A DNA stretch of 64,000 nt from Paraspadella gotoi (Eukaryota > Chaetognatha), in the NCBI GenBank assembly GCA_051294375.1, contig CM119263.1, positions 3,249,232-3,313,231 on the forward strand, in the 5' to 3' direction. The notes beneath the pieces are model-generated. The model saw nothing but the letters and a program-made list of their open reading frames with translations. It had not been told where the DNA came from and ran no database searches. Below are positions 37,741 through 50,469 of this stretch, in pieces. Position numbers and translations under genes: made by a program. How positions within the stretch are numbered: the first letter of the stretch is position 1; each line of letters begins with the position of its first letter.

Positions 37741-38600
37741 ACGACGACGACGACGACAACGACTTCATTTTGTTTTTTCCAGATCACAACGCGTCCGAAC
37801 AAGTCTGGGCCCGTTCAAAGTAATCGCCGATCTTAAATTCTCATTCAGCTGTGAAACTGGACGTCGATGTATTCAGTCTTGATTTGCTTCGGCAAAGTGA
37901 GAAGTTTCTCCAGCTTCAGTCTCAACACAATTGAGCTTTTCACTCTGTGACAAAATGTGTCTTTGTCATCTGCAATTCTCCAGTTCATCTGTCTTTGTCA
38001 TCTGCAATTCTCCAGTTCATCTGTCTATGTCATCTGCAATTATCCAGTTCATCTGTGGAATTTAAACTCAAGACGGAATGTAGTCTTGTCTCAATGCGTG
38101 ATTCCTCACTTTCGCGTGAGTCAAAGGGCGACGACGACGACAATGAAAACAACGAAAGCGACGACGACGAAAACGACGACGACGATAACGACGAAAGCGA
38201 CGACGACGACANNNNNNNNNNNNNNNNNNNNNNNNNNNNNNNNNNNNNNNNNNNNNNNNNNNNNNNNNNNNNNNNNNNNNNNNNNNNNNNNNNNNNNNNN
38301 NNNNNNGACGACAACGACAACGACGAAAGCGACGACGACAACGACAACGACGAAAGCGACGACGACAACGACGACTTTCGAATCTCCGATTTCAGCACAA
38401 AAGTCGAGACGAAAAAATCGAGGAGACGATCGGGCATCACGTTGTTGTTGTTGTCGTCTGAGCTCCCCCTCCCCCCTATTTCTGACTTTCCTTTTGTGAA
38501 AAACCGCGAAACAACGAACAACAATAACTTCGAACTCTACTCAGACGACGGACGACAACAACAACAACAACAATAACTTCGACCTCTACCTCGACGACAA
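37741..38600. repeat. GAC/AAC-rich minisatellite region with N gap
   Basis: Trinucleotide-rich DNA (GACGACGAC, GACAACGAC, GACGAAAGC) on both sides of the 95-N gap at 38212-38306, plus three tandem copies of CATCTGCAATTCTCCAGTTC at 37968-38055. A reading frame through it would be almost only Asp, Asn, Glu and Ser. I take it as repeat, not a gene. Confidence 0.8.
38212..38306. other. assembly gap, 95 N
   Basis: A run of N inside the GAC/AAC repeat. The matching part of the inverted copy (about 51080-51320) is continuous. Confidence 0.99.
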
Positions 38601-38646
38601 CCAACACAACAACAACGTGATGCCCGAATCGTCTCCTCGATTTCGT

Positions 38647-38671
38647 NNNNNNNNNNNNNNNNNNNNNNNNN
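38647..38671. other. assembly gap, exactly 25 N
   Basis: One of three gaps of exactly 25 N, a placeholder length. The inverted copy reads through at about 50800-50830. Confidence 0.99.
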
Positions 38672-38997
38672 GGGTGATCGGGGATCACGACAGATAAAAA
38701 AGTCACGTGACTCAATTGATCCATTAACTATTAGAAGTTGGAAACGAGAGGTGAAAATTAAATCGTGAAACAAAAAAATAAATTGATTAATATTTTTAAA
38801 AATCGATGCCAAACTAAGTCGGAAATTAAAGATAAAGACAAAAGCAGGTGGCGCCTGGTGGCCGGATGAAAAGAAATTGACAATAAAACGGGCAGCGAAA
38901 TTTGCTGAAATCAGGCGAAAGAATCAGGCGAGAAAATGAGGCAGAGGAAAGCGACCGATCGATGCCCACGTTCGCCCGAGAAAAGACTCAGCACTTT

Positions 38998-39000
<3 letters not shown>

Positions 39001-39034
<34 letters not shown>
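39001..39034. repeat. (GA)n microsatellite
   Basis: Perfect GA run in the left arm, with its inverted (CT)n partner at 50410-50480. Confidence 0.97.
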
Positions 39035-39035
<1 letters not shown>

Positions 39036-39637
39036 GGTCGCCAATGGAAACGGTTAACTTCATCTTTAATTCGATAAAAAGGATGAGTCATCGGACGGAA
39101 TTTCTCAAAAAGCGAAAGGACTGTGAACGGGGGGGGGGAAAGAGTGAACTCTCGACTGAGGGACGAATGGCAATTCGATTTATGGCGATGGCACAAATGG
39201 CAATTCGATTTATGGCGTTGAGACCAATGGCTTTTGTGGAAATTGTCATTTGATGGCGCTGGGCATTAATGGCCAATCGGTACGCGGCGTTAAAAGAAGG
39301 GGGAATAAAATTTTAAAAAAGCGATGAGAACAAAAACAATTATTATGATCTCAACTTGAAATAGAAAAATTAATAAAAAGAAAATTGCAAAATTTAATTC
39401 GGAGAAAAAGGAATAGATTAAAATAATTAGCGTTGGAAACGCGAAGTAAAGTTGAAACGAAAATCTTTAATCGATATAACCGAATCGACTGTAGGTTGAC
39501 AAAGAGAGAAGATGATACTCAGCGCGTCACGCTTGTCGTCGTCGTCGTCGTCGTCGTCGTCGTCTCCCATCTTTTAAAAACAAAAGGGGAGCGCATTCTT
39601 TTCTCTCTCGTTCCCAGAGCTCAGATCTCCCGCATCA

Positions 39638-40930
39638 TAGGGTTGAATGCCTCCGTCCTTCGGCATATCATAGGGTTGGAATGCCTCCCGTGGCCTTCGG
39701 GATATCAACATCAGTAGGTTCGGAATGCCTCCACGTCCTTCGAATATCATAGGGTTGGTAATGTGACCCAACCGGCTGCATCCTATCGATGATTAATCAT
39801 AGGTTTTTAGTGAATAGGCCAAACTCCCGTCCTTCGGATATCATAGGAAGTTGAGAATGCCGTCCCGTCCTCGGATATCATAGGGTTGGAATGCCTCCCG
39901 TTCCTTCGGATATCATAGGAGTCGTGGATGCCTCCCTGCCTTCGGATATGCATAGGTTGGAATGCCCTCCGTTCTCTTCGATATCATAAGGGTTTGGAAT
40001 GACCTCCCGTCCTTCGGAATATCATAGGGTGGAATGCCTCCCGTCCTTCGGATATCATAGGGTTGGAATGCCTCCGTCCTATCGGGTCTAGTATACTGGT
40101 CTCGTCGATATCATAGGGTTGGACATGCCCTCCCGTCCTTCGGATATCATAGGGTTGGAATGCCTCCCGTCCTTCGGATATCATAGGGATGGAATGCCTC
40201 CCTTTTTCTTCTTCGAGAGTGTATCATATGGGTTGAGATGCTCCCGTCCTCGGATATCATAGGGTTGGAATAGCCTCCCGTCCTTCGGATATCAATAGGG
40301 TTGGAATGCCTCCCTCCTTCGGATATCATAGGGTTGAATGCCTCCCGCCTTCGATTCATAGGGTTGAATGCCCCCGTCCTTCGGATATCATTAGGTTGGA
40401 TGCCTCCCGTCCTTCGGAATATATAGGGTTGGAAAGCCTCCCGTCCTTCGGATATCATAGGTTGGAATGCCTCCCCGTCCTTTCGGATATCATAGGGTTT
40501 GGAATGCCTCCCGTTCCTTCGGATATCATAGGTTGAATGCCTCCCGTCTTCTGGATTATCATAGGGTTGGAATATGCCTCCCCACGTCCTTCGGATATCA
40601 TAGGGTTGCGAATGCCCTCCGTCCTTCGATATATAGGGTTGGAATGCCTCCCGTCCTTCGGATATCATAGGTGTTGAATGCCTCCCGTCCTCGTTTCAAG
40701 GTTGATCCGATCTGGATATCAGGGTTGAATTGCCTCCCGTCCTTCGGATATCATAGGGTTGGAATGCCTCCCGTCCTTCGGATATCATAGGGTTGGAATG
40801 CCTCCCGTCCTTCGGATATCATTAGGGTTGGAATGCCTCCCGTCCTTCGGATATCATAGGGTTGGAATGCCTCCCGTCCTTCGGATATCTAGGGTTGGAA
40901 TGCCTCCCGTCCTTCGGATATCATAGGGCG
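39638..40930. repeat. 34-bp satellite array, copy A
   Basis: Roughly 38 unit lengths of a 34-bp unit. On this strand the unit reads CCTCCCGTCCTTCGGATATC followed by ATAGGGTTGGAATG. The first half is riddled with 1-2 bp indels and the last about 200 bp is nearly perfect. The frames through it cycle (34 is not divisible by 3), so the peptides it suggests are not genes. There are no spacers, so it is not CRISPR-like. Confidence 0.97.
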
Positions 40931-41799
40931 TTGTTATCAGGGCCCGAAAATAATCGGCATTGGTTTTACAATCTCAGTTATTGTAACTAATTCTAATGGT
41001 TAGCAGAATAGTAAAAAAAGTTGAAAAATGTTTTCAATTTTAGCGTCGTTGGCGCCGCACAAGTTGTAAAACTTTTGTAAATGAAAAAAAAAAAAAACCT
41101 TTTTTTGGTAAAAAATAATAAATTCGAAAAAAAAAAATAAAAAAACGAAAAGTCGGAAGAGCACGATTGTAAACAAAAACATCGACGGAAATAAAAGTTT
41201 ATTTTCGCGTTCAAAAATTAAAAGAAGATTTTTCTCACCTTTCTTTTTTTTCCCTTTATTTATTCTTACTGGTCAACCCTACGACCTTTGTTTTCCCTTT
41301 CCGAAGGTGACGACATTTTTTCCTCACTGTCCAAAATAGGCCACTTTCAGTCCTAAAATTTGGAATATATTATTTTCTAAATATAATAATTAATTGTAAA
41401 GATTCAAGTTACTAAGTTGCTTAACAGATGACAGATACTAGATGAATAATAGACTCAATAAACATCCAATTAAGAAACAATTTTTTTTCACTCCAACCTA
41501 AACTCTACAGATTCTCACTCGATCATTACTAATTATTTATCTACTTACTCTAAAAAAATACAGGAAGAAATTTTATATATTTGAGAGATAGTCGGTTTAG
41601 TTTGTATAACAGGTGTTCTATTGTGATTAGTACATGGAGCAACTTCATTTTATTTGTATGGATAAATTCACATCATGGTATCCGCTCAGTAACTTTGTTG
41701 AGATATATTGTCATGTAACTATGGAATACGATTTAATATGTAAATGAAATTTTTATGGAAGATTTTAAAATTTAATCTGAATAAACTCACTATTTCAAA

Positions 41800-44700
41800 A
41801 TTTTAGGAACGTGAAAAGGTGGCCTTGTAGTTCTTATGGTACAGTTGCGACACGCAAAAGAAATTAATGTGTTCGCGATACCATTTCCGAATATGATGGC
41901 AAAAAGAGATCAAAGGTATCTAGCGTATGGTGTTTCTTGTTATTTAATCCTTTCAAACGAATTTAAACTATACAATAATCACCATAATGTGTGAGTAATA
42001 TAACGCAGTAACGTGCCAGGTTAAGAACAAATACTCGCCTACGAGTACTACTCATAGGACATGCACTGTCACAAATGAGCGCATTAAACTTATATTTTAT
42101 CTTCTACTGCCGTCTACTGGATGTATATGATATCAACTCCTGCTGTGCCCTCTGAGGGCAGGTTGTGGGCTGCGAGAGTCCGAAGACCTCGCCAACTACT
42201 ATAGTGCTGTATTTATCTTCAATTATTCGTGTATAGATGTCAAATAAATTAAAAAACAGAAACAGTAAAATCTGATTAGATTTATCACCGAAATCTGATT
42301 ATAAGGTAATTTTCTTTCTTTTCTACAAAATTATGACACAAGAAGAGATTTTGGAGACACGAAAATACTTATTGTGTTATCCTGTCGGATGGTTATGCAC
42401 TTCCGAATTCGAATGTTTATAATGTGGAATACGAGATAGGATCTTTTCGTGTCTTACTTTGTTGAGATCGATTTTGTTTGCATTAAGTCTTATCAAGAGG
42501 TCTTACAGGAGATCACGACTTGAGAAATTCATTCACTTTAAAAATGATCTCTGTCGACTTGAGATTCTGACACTTCGCGACGAAAATCGCACTTATCCGT
42601 GCTTCTCTTGCGTCGAGTATATAACAACCGTCTCGTAATTAGATAAGTGATCTGCATCTCGGTCGCGCTATATCCGTTCAATCCTGATGCGATTTTTTAA
42701 ATATATGTAGGTGAACCTGGGAGGGCACCCATTACTCGTTCTGCTAAACATATAGTATGATTAACTACACAAGACTAGACGAAAGGGTAAGTGCCTATTC
42801 CAACCACTTACTGTATTTAATTCCAAAGATGATGTGTGCGATTTCAAATCCGAGGTGTCGTCACACCTAATCACTTATGAATTATATCCGAAGGAACCAG
42901 GGACGCGCACTCGTGCGAGAGCGACTATATGTATCATCTCCACGAAACACCGAGACAAATTCTCGCGAGAGCGCGTTATTGAGGAGCACAAAAGCGACTG
43001 AAAGTCATCCTATAGTCTCAAACTCTTTCCGTATGTCTGGAGTTCCAATATCTTATGACTCTTGATAAGGTATCTGGAGTCAGCACATATATATACTCAC
43101 TAACAATGCAACGCCTGCTACATGAAACTCTACACACTGAGCAAGGAACGGGCAGCTGAGAACTCAAATTACATATACCTTCACTTGGAATCCAATCGTA
43201 CGGTGAGGGCATTCCAGACCTTCATTGATATCTCCGAGAAAGCACCGGGCATGGTTCTATATCCATAGCACTTCAATCAATTTGTTATCTAAATCCAGAT
43301 AGGACGGGTAATAGATTACATAAATTAAATCTCATAACTAATAAGTCAATGAAACATCCTCGCAATTTTATTTGAATTTAGTTTATCACTTTGGACTCGT
43401 ATAAACTGTGTATAATATATATTAGTTTCTTAACATTAATATTTTACTGGATTATTTTTTTTGGCTAAACGCTAATACATTCGAGAAGAATGGCGACTTC
43501 CTCAAGAAAGAACAGGCACAGGAATAGACCAACTAATCGACAACAAACCCTACTCAGCTTCATCCAGTCCTCCTTGGTTCGTCGAGATTTCAATCCACGA
43601 GATCAAGAGCAATCTCGTCGTCGTTGGAGTGTGTCTCCTAGTTCCGTTGATCTCGTCACTTACTTTAACTCTCGACTATGGAGTTCGCGCGGAGAAATCC
43701 AGTTAACGAGGTCCATACGATTTAGAGGACTGGTTGTCACCACTTGAGGTGACATGTGTGAGAGAGGGACAAACGGATCATCTTGCGCTATTAGCGCGCG
43801 ATGAGTGTCATATTCTCTTCGTAGGTCAGAGTCAGTCTTTGGGATTGGGGCAGTTCAATGTACACCTAACCGGCTATAAGGGTCACTGAATATTGACAGG
43901 GCTTGTATAAGGGTAGAACGTGGTAATCGTACGATCTGGTGAAATACCCACTAACCCAATGAGCTTCGTATGATTACTTCGCTATTACTCTTTGATCGTT
44001 TTTTGTGGATGTCAGACTTTAAGTGGTCATGTTAAGGGTTCACCCGAGGCTGGGGCAGAGTATAGTAGATGGGATTATGAATTCGAATGCGATGTGGATC
44101 CATCAAACTGCGGCAGAATACCCAATAGAATAAAGTCAATCGCGAGTCGTCGATCGTCGATGTCACTTCCCGAAAGCGCGCTTCATTTCGATATAACATA
44201 CACAGAAACTTAGAAGAGATTTCTGTGAGATGTACAAAGAGAACTATATTTTTCCCGTGACACAATAACGAATTCTCACTGCGATATATAAACAATACTC
44301 TTTGTATGGTTAGCACGGAAGTTCAATTCCACATTCTCCTACCGCTTCTATATGAATTTAATCCAGAAACGTGATACGACTTTGGGATGGTGCACTATAT
44401 TACCCAATTAACCTTCTATGATACCGCACGTATACGATGTACGGCGTATGTCGTCCATTTTGCCGATAATACCATTATTTGATATCATTATCATCCGTCA
44501 GTCCAGAGGATGTCGATTATCGTCGAAATTTTGTCGTCTATCTATTTAATTTACACACACTTCTAAATGGTCATTGTTAGATACACCGAATTAATTGGCC
44601 GAGCGGGTACGGCATTCCGAGACATTGTTACTTTTCTCTTCATTCACTCGCACTAACTGTATATCTCTCAAGACTTGGGAAGTGGCACATTATCCACACT

Positions 44701-46240
44701 CTTTCTAAAAATTTATTTCTATTTTCACATTCGCCACTTTATTTTCCGAGCCTTCCACCTTAGCGCACGTGTGACTTGCCGCGAAATTTTCCAAACCTTC
44801 TCCATTATATTTCCGTACGACTTTAAGCTGCTTTGTGTGAAAAGTCAATATATTCACTATATACTTCTCTTTATATTGTATTATCAAGACACAGAGATCA
44901 GGGAGTGTCCGATGTCTGCAACGCGTTGACTATCGGAACCTACAACCGACGAGCGAGGGAAGGACACGCGAAGCACAACATATAAATATAATATCTCTCA
45001 GAAAGGAACGACGGGAGGAGAACTCGTATAACCACACTTGGAATCTCTTTCATATGTATATTCTTTCGAAGTACAGCAGATCGAGAGGATCTATTCAAAC
45101 AACTTTTCTCTGAGTGCTTACGCTCACTTTCCCAGAATTGAGGAGGGCGTTTCGATCCGGAGTGTCACTTATTGTACATTCGCATTTTTATTGCGATATG
45201 AATATGATTCTCTTCTGGATTCAGTGTTACCTCTGTGTGAGATCAATTCACACCACTATGATTCCTTGATTGAATTCAGAACTGGGAAGCGGAGGGTCAA
45301 TGTGAGATCTGATTAATTAATTCCACGATACTTTCCATCATATGCATTTAACTTCATCTCAGTAATGACGAGGAGGCATTACTTCGACTCCATATATGAT
45401 GTCCTGATTAGTGTGCGTATGGTGGTAATGCATTTCCTTACATTTACTATCTTGATTATGTCCTGAATTAGTGTCATCTGGCGAGAGCCGACTGCTATTA
45501 TAATTTTATCTAAAACAGACCATCTAAATGTAGATAGACTGGTTTTTATGACGTAGGCGGCGAAACAACTAAAATACTTGAGACTTAGAGAGACAATCAT
45601 AAACGACAAGAGCGACACACACAGACTAATCTGCGCGGAGAAGCGACTTGGACTGTATGCGAATCGCCATCTCAACGGCGCTGATGTAAATATCTGCTCG
45701 CGCAGAGCGGGACTTGCGTAGTCGTCGTCACCAATCGTGCGAATCGCTATCGTCGATCAAACGTGCGATCCGTTAACGTAAGTAACGGCAAGGTTTGGCT
45801 GAGATTCCAAAAACTCGCCCGGCAGTAAACACGAATCCGAGGAACGAGAGCGCGAGTAACGCACCACCCCACAGCGACGAAATACTCATTCCGACGGCGC
45901 GCGACTTATAATGTAAAACGCGACTGGAGGCTTATTGCAGAGAGACTTCTTCTAGTAATGCAGTCACGTGCGATGGCTCGTCGATCGTCGTGCAGAGCTC
46001 GCGAGTGCAATTGTCGGAGATCAGCCGTGCACTGAGCAGGCGTACGAACCATTAATACTCGAACCGACAGATGACGTAAGCTGGACTGGCCTCCGGCCAC
46101 AAGGAAGGGTCAATCTCACGAAAGAACAGGTTTTCTTCTCTCTCTCTCCTCTCGCTCTGCGTCTCTCTCGCGTCCTCTCTCTCCTCTCCTCATACAGCTC
46201 TCCAATCCCCTATTCATCGATCATCCGCACGGAGGAGGCA
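41800..46240. other. gene-free, low-quality interval
   Basis: No exon and no reading frame of interest. Fragments of known local sequence can be seen in badly degraded form: near 41790 a piece of the array flank (TTTCAAAATTTTAGGAACGTG) in reversed orientation, and near 43205-43250 and 44600-44620 corrupted pieces of the 34-bp unit (GGGCATTCCAGACC, GATATCTCCGAGAAAG). It looks like unpolished read sequence. Confidence 0.55.
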
Positions 46241-49170
46241 TTCCAACCTATGATATCCGAAAGGGAGCTTACAGATCGAAAGCTGGAAGGCATTACAACC
46301 TCTATGATATCCGAAGGACGGGAGATCTCCAACCTATGATATCCGAAGGACGGGAGGATCCAACCCTATGATATCCGCAAGACGAGCCCTGGTCCGAGGC
46401 GGATGATTTCCAACCCCTATGATCATCCGAAGGACGGGAGGCATTCCAACCTATGATATCCGAAGGACGGGAGCATTCCAACCCTATGCTATCGCGAAGA
46501 ACGGGAGGCATTCCACCCTATGATATCGCCTAAGGACGGGAGCATTATTGATATCCGACAACTGCACACTATGATATCCGAAGGACGGGAGGCATTCCAA
46601 CCCTATGATTCCGAAGGACGGGAGGCATTCCAACCGCTGATACCCGTAACGCGGAGGCACATTGTTCGGGAGGAGCATCCACACCTAATGATATCCGCAC
46701 AAGGAACGGGAGCAATTTCCAACCCCTATGAGTATCCGAAGGACGGGAGGCATTCCAACCCAGATCCGAGACGGGAGCATTCCCTGATTATCCGAAGACG
46801 GGACGGATCAACCCTATCTGATATTCACAGAGGATCGGTAGGTATATCCAAGAGACCAATAAATGATATCGGACAGGACGGGAGGCATTCCAACCTATTG
46901 AATATCCGAAGGAGCAGGAAGGATTCCACCTGATGATATCCGAAGGACGGAGGCCATTCCAACCATCTATGTCATCTCACTTACGAAAGGACGGGAGGAC
47001 ATTCCAAACCCTATATGATATCTCCGAGGGACGGGAGGCAATTCCAACCCTATTGATATCCGAAGACGAGTCATGCACTTGATAGAGAGGACGGCATTCA
47101 ACCCTCAATGATATCCGATAAGTACGGGAGGCATTCCAACCCTATGTATACCGAAGGACGGGAGGCATTCCGAACTCCTATGATATCCGAAGGCGGGAGG
47201 CATTCCAACCCTATGATACCCGAAGGAGGAGGCATCAACCGCTAGGAATCGCACGAGAGCTTCCAACCCTATCGATATCAGACGGAAGGCATCCCCGAAG
47301 GAAAAGCGGGAGGATTCCAACCCTATGATAATCCGAAGGTACGGAGGCATTCCACCCTGATGAATACCGAAGGACGGGAAGGCATTCCCAACCCTAATGA
47401 TATTCACCGAAGGAATTCCGGGAGGCCATCCAACCCACTATGATATCCCGAAGACGGGAGGCATTCCAACCCTCAATGATATACCGAAGGACGGGAGCAT
47501 TCCAATCCTCTATGATAATCCGAAGGACGGAAGGCATTCCAACGCTCTCATTCGAAATTCCGAAGGAACGGGAGGAGTCTATCCAAACTCCTATGCATAT
47601 CCGTAGCAACGGACGGGAGCGATTCCAACCCTAATTGAAAATCCGAAGGACGTGGAGGTCCATTCCAACCCTGATGATTATCGACGGACGCCGGAGGCCA
47701 TTCCACTATGTATCCGAAAAGGACGGGAAGGCTTCCACCTATGATATCCGAGAGGACGGGAGCATTTCAACCCTATGATATCGCCAGACAGGCGGAGTGC
47801 ATTCCAACCCCTTAATGATATCCGAGTACGGACGGGGGCATCTTCCACTATGTTCCGACCACGAGCATCCAACCCTTGATCCGAAACGGGAGGCATCTCA
47901 CCCTCAATCCCGCCTAGACCGGCACAGTTCACCTCAACGAACGTGAGCGGGAGGCGTATTCCAAACCTATGAATCCGCAGTGCAACCTTCTGCCGAACGG
48001 ACGGGGGCCACTCTCCAAACGTCATATATTATCCGAAGAACGGTGGGCATTCCACCCTATGATATCCGAAGGAACGGGGAGGCATTCCAACCCTATGATA
48101 TCCGGGAGAGACGGGAGGCTACTCCAGACCTCATGATATCCGCAAGGACGGGAGGCATTCCAACCCTTAATTCAATATCCGCAAGGAGGGAGGCATTCCA
48201 ACCCATGATATCCGTCAGAGGAACGGTAGGCATTCCAACCTATATGATATCCGCAAGGACGGGAGGCATTCCAACCCTATGTAACGAAGAGGCTTCCCAC
48301 TATGATCGGGACGGGAGGCATCCAACCCTATGATATCCGTACAAGACGGAGGCATTCGCTACCCTAGATATCCGAAGGACGGGAGGCATTCCAACCCTAT
48401 GATAATACAAGGGAGAATTCCACTGAAACGGAGGCATCCCAAACGACGGAGGCATTCCAACCCTAGACTATCCGAAGGACGGGACGGCATTTCCAACCCT
48501 ATGATTCCGAAGGACGGAGTGCATCCACCCTTGATATCGAAGGACGGGAGGCATTCCAACCCTCATGATACCGAAGGACGGGAGGCATTCCAACCCTATG
48601 ATATCCGAAGGACGGGAGGCATTCCAACCTATGATATCCGCAAGGAACGGAGGCATTCCCAACCCTATGATATCCGTACAGGACGGGAAGCACTTCCCAA
48701 CCCTAATCGATAATCCCAAGGACGGGAGGCATTCCAACCCTATTGATATCCGAAGGACGGGATACTAGTCGATCAGAGATTCCAACCCACTATGATATCC
48801 TCAAGGACGGGAGGCATTCCAACTCCCTGTTGATGATTTGAGACACGTACTGCCCGTGTGAGAGATACAGGTGAGGTCATACGTCTGCACTCCTCTATGA
48901 TTACTATTACGCAAAGGACGGAGGCCATCCAACCTATGATATCCCCGAAGGAACGGGAGGCCATTCAACCCTATGTATTATTCCGAAGGACGGGGAGGCA
49001 TTGCCACCCTATGATATCCCGAGGACGGGAATGGCATTCAACCCCATGATATCCGAAGGACGGGAGGCAATTCCAAACTCTATTGATATCCGAAGGACGG
49101 GAGGCATCCAACCCCATGATGATCTCCGTAAGGACCGGGTCAGCATTCCAACCCTATGATATCCGAAGAC
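46240..49170. repeat. 34-bp satellite array, copy B (inverted, heavily degraded)
   Basis: The same unit in the opposite orientation, GGACGGGAGGCATTCCAACC followed by CTATGATATCCGAA. It spans about 86 unit lengths, with insertions and deletions in most units. Confidence 0.95.
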
Positions 49171-49186
49171 GGACTCTCTTTCTCTC

Positions 49187-49687
49187 ACCGGATTAAAATC
49201 CGTAACGTCCACGATCTCTCTCTCTCTCTCTCTCCTCTCCTCTCTCTCTGCTTCTCTCTCTATCTCTCTCTCTCTCTCTCTATCTCCTCTTCTCTCTCCT
49301 CTCTCTCTCTTCGAATCGTTTTTCGTCGGCTCGTATACGGGCGGGACTNNNNNNNNNNNNNNNNNNNNNNNNNTGTCAGTTGTCGTCGTCGTCGTCGTTC
49401 AGCGGGGCAGGCGTCGAAGACCTTACCCGATTAGTACTGACCCCTCCGGCCACAGAGGCAAGGTCAATCTACGAGAGACAGGTTTTTCCGTTCTCTCCCT
49501 TTCCTTCTCCTCTCTCTCTCTCTTCTCTTTCTCTCTCTCTCCTCTGTCTTTGTCCGTTGACGTGTCGTACTTGCCCGTGTGACTGCGATGATCTCTCAAA
49601 CAGGTTGAGTCGATACGGTGTCTCTCTCTCCTTCTCTCTCTCTCTCTCTCTTTCTCTCACCCGGATTAAAATCCGCGAAACGTCCAC

Positions 49688-49751
<64 letters not shown>

Positions 49752-49800
49752 TCTCTTCGAATCGTTTTTCCGTCGGCCTCTCGTTATCGGGGCGAGACCG
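49187..49800. repeat. direct duplicate ends around a 25-N gap
   Basis: 49187-49345 and 49655-49800 are the same sequence in the same orientation: CGGATTAAAATCCG, then CGTCCACGATCTCTCTC, a CT run and CTTCGAATCGTTTTTC. The 25-N gap (49349-49373) lies between. The block CTCCGGCCACA..GGTCAATCT at 49443 also recurs at 46090, on the other side of array B. Confidence 0.88.
49349..49373. other. assembly gap, exactly 25 N
   Basis: A run of 25 N between two copies of the same sequence. Confidence 0.99.
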
Positions 49801-50419
49801 CGGGGAGATCTGAGCTCTGGGAACGAGAGAGAAAAGAATGCGCGCTCCTTTTGTTTTAAAAGATGGGAGACGACGACGACGACCGACGACGACGACGACA
49901 AGCGTGGACGCGCTGAGTATCATCCTTCTCTCTTTGTCACCTAACAGGGTCGATTCGGTTTATATCGATTAAAGATTTTCCGTTTCAACTTTACTTCGCG
50001 TTTTCCAACGCTAATTATTTTAATCTATTCCTTTTTCTCCGGAATTAAATTTTGCAATTTTCTTTTTATTAATTTTTCTATTTCAAGTTGAGATCATAAT
50101 AATTTTTTTGTCTTCATCGCTTTTTTAAAATTTTATTCCCCTTCTTTTTAACGCCGCTTCCGCGTACCGATTGGCCATTAAATGCCCAGCGCCATCAAAT
50201 GACAATTTCCACAAAAGCCATTGGTCTCAACGCCATAAATCGAATTGCCATTTGTGCCATCGCCATAAATCGAATTGCCATTCGTCCCTCAGTCGAGAGT
50301 TCACTCTTCCCCCCCCGTTCACAGTCCTTTCCTTTTTGAGAAATTCCGTCCGATGACTCATCCTTTTTATCGAATTAAAGATGAAGTTAACCGTTTCCAT
50401 TGGCGACCGATCTCTCTCT

Positions 50420-50469
<50 letters not shown>

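Larger units (their letters stand above)
35265..41800. repeat. left arm of large inverted duplication
   Basis: From inside the p190 second intron, through p190 coding exons 2 and 1, to the satellite array and its far flank, this segment recurs in inverted order further right. 35265-39640 pairs with about 54230-49790, and 40925-41800 pairs with about 57790-57030. Anchors: the 13-nt start exon pairs with 52851; the GTCACGTGA-containing upstream block; the (GA)n tract at 39001 pairs with the (CT)n at 50410; GAGCTCAGATCTCCC at 39617 pairs with its complement at about 49803. Confidence 0.85.

Noticed and set aside
37947-38576. 209-codon acidic frame across N gaps
   Set aside because: It consists of GAC/AAC/AGC repeats plus unknown bases; the opposite strand is equally open, and no splice sites or conserved text are seen.
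39638-40930. CRISPR-like array
   Set aside because: The units are contiguous with no unique spacers, and the DNA is from an animal nucleus.
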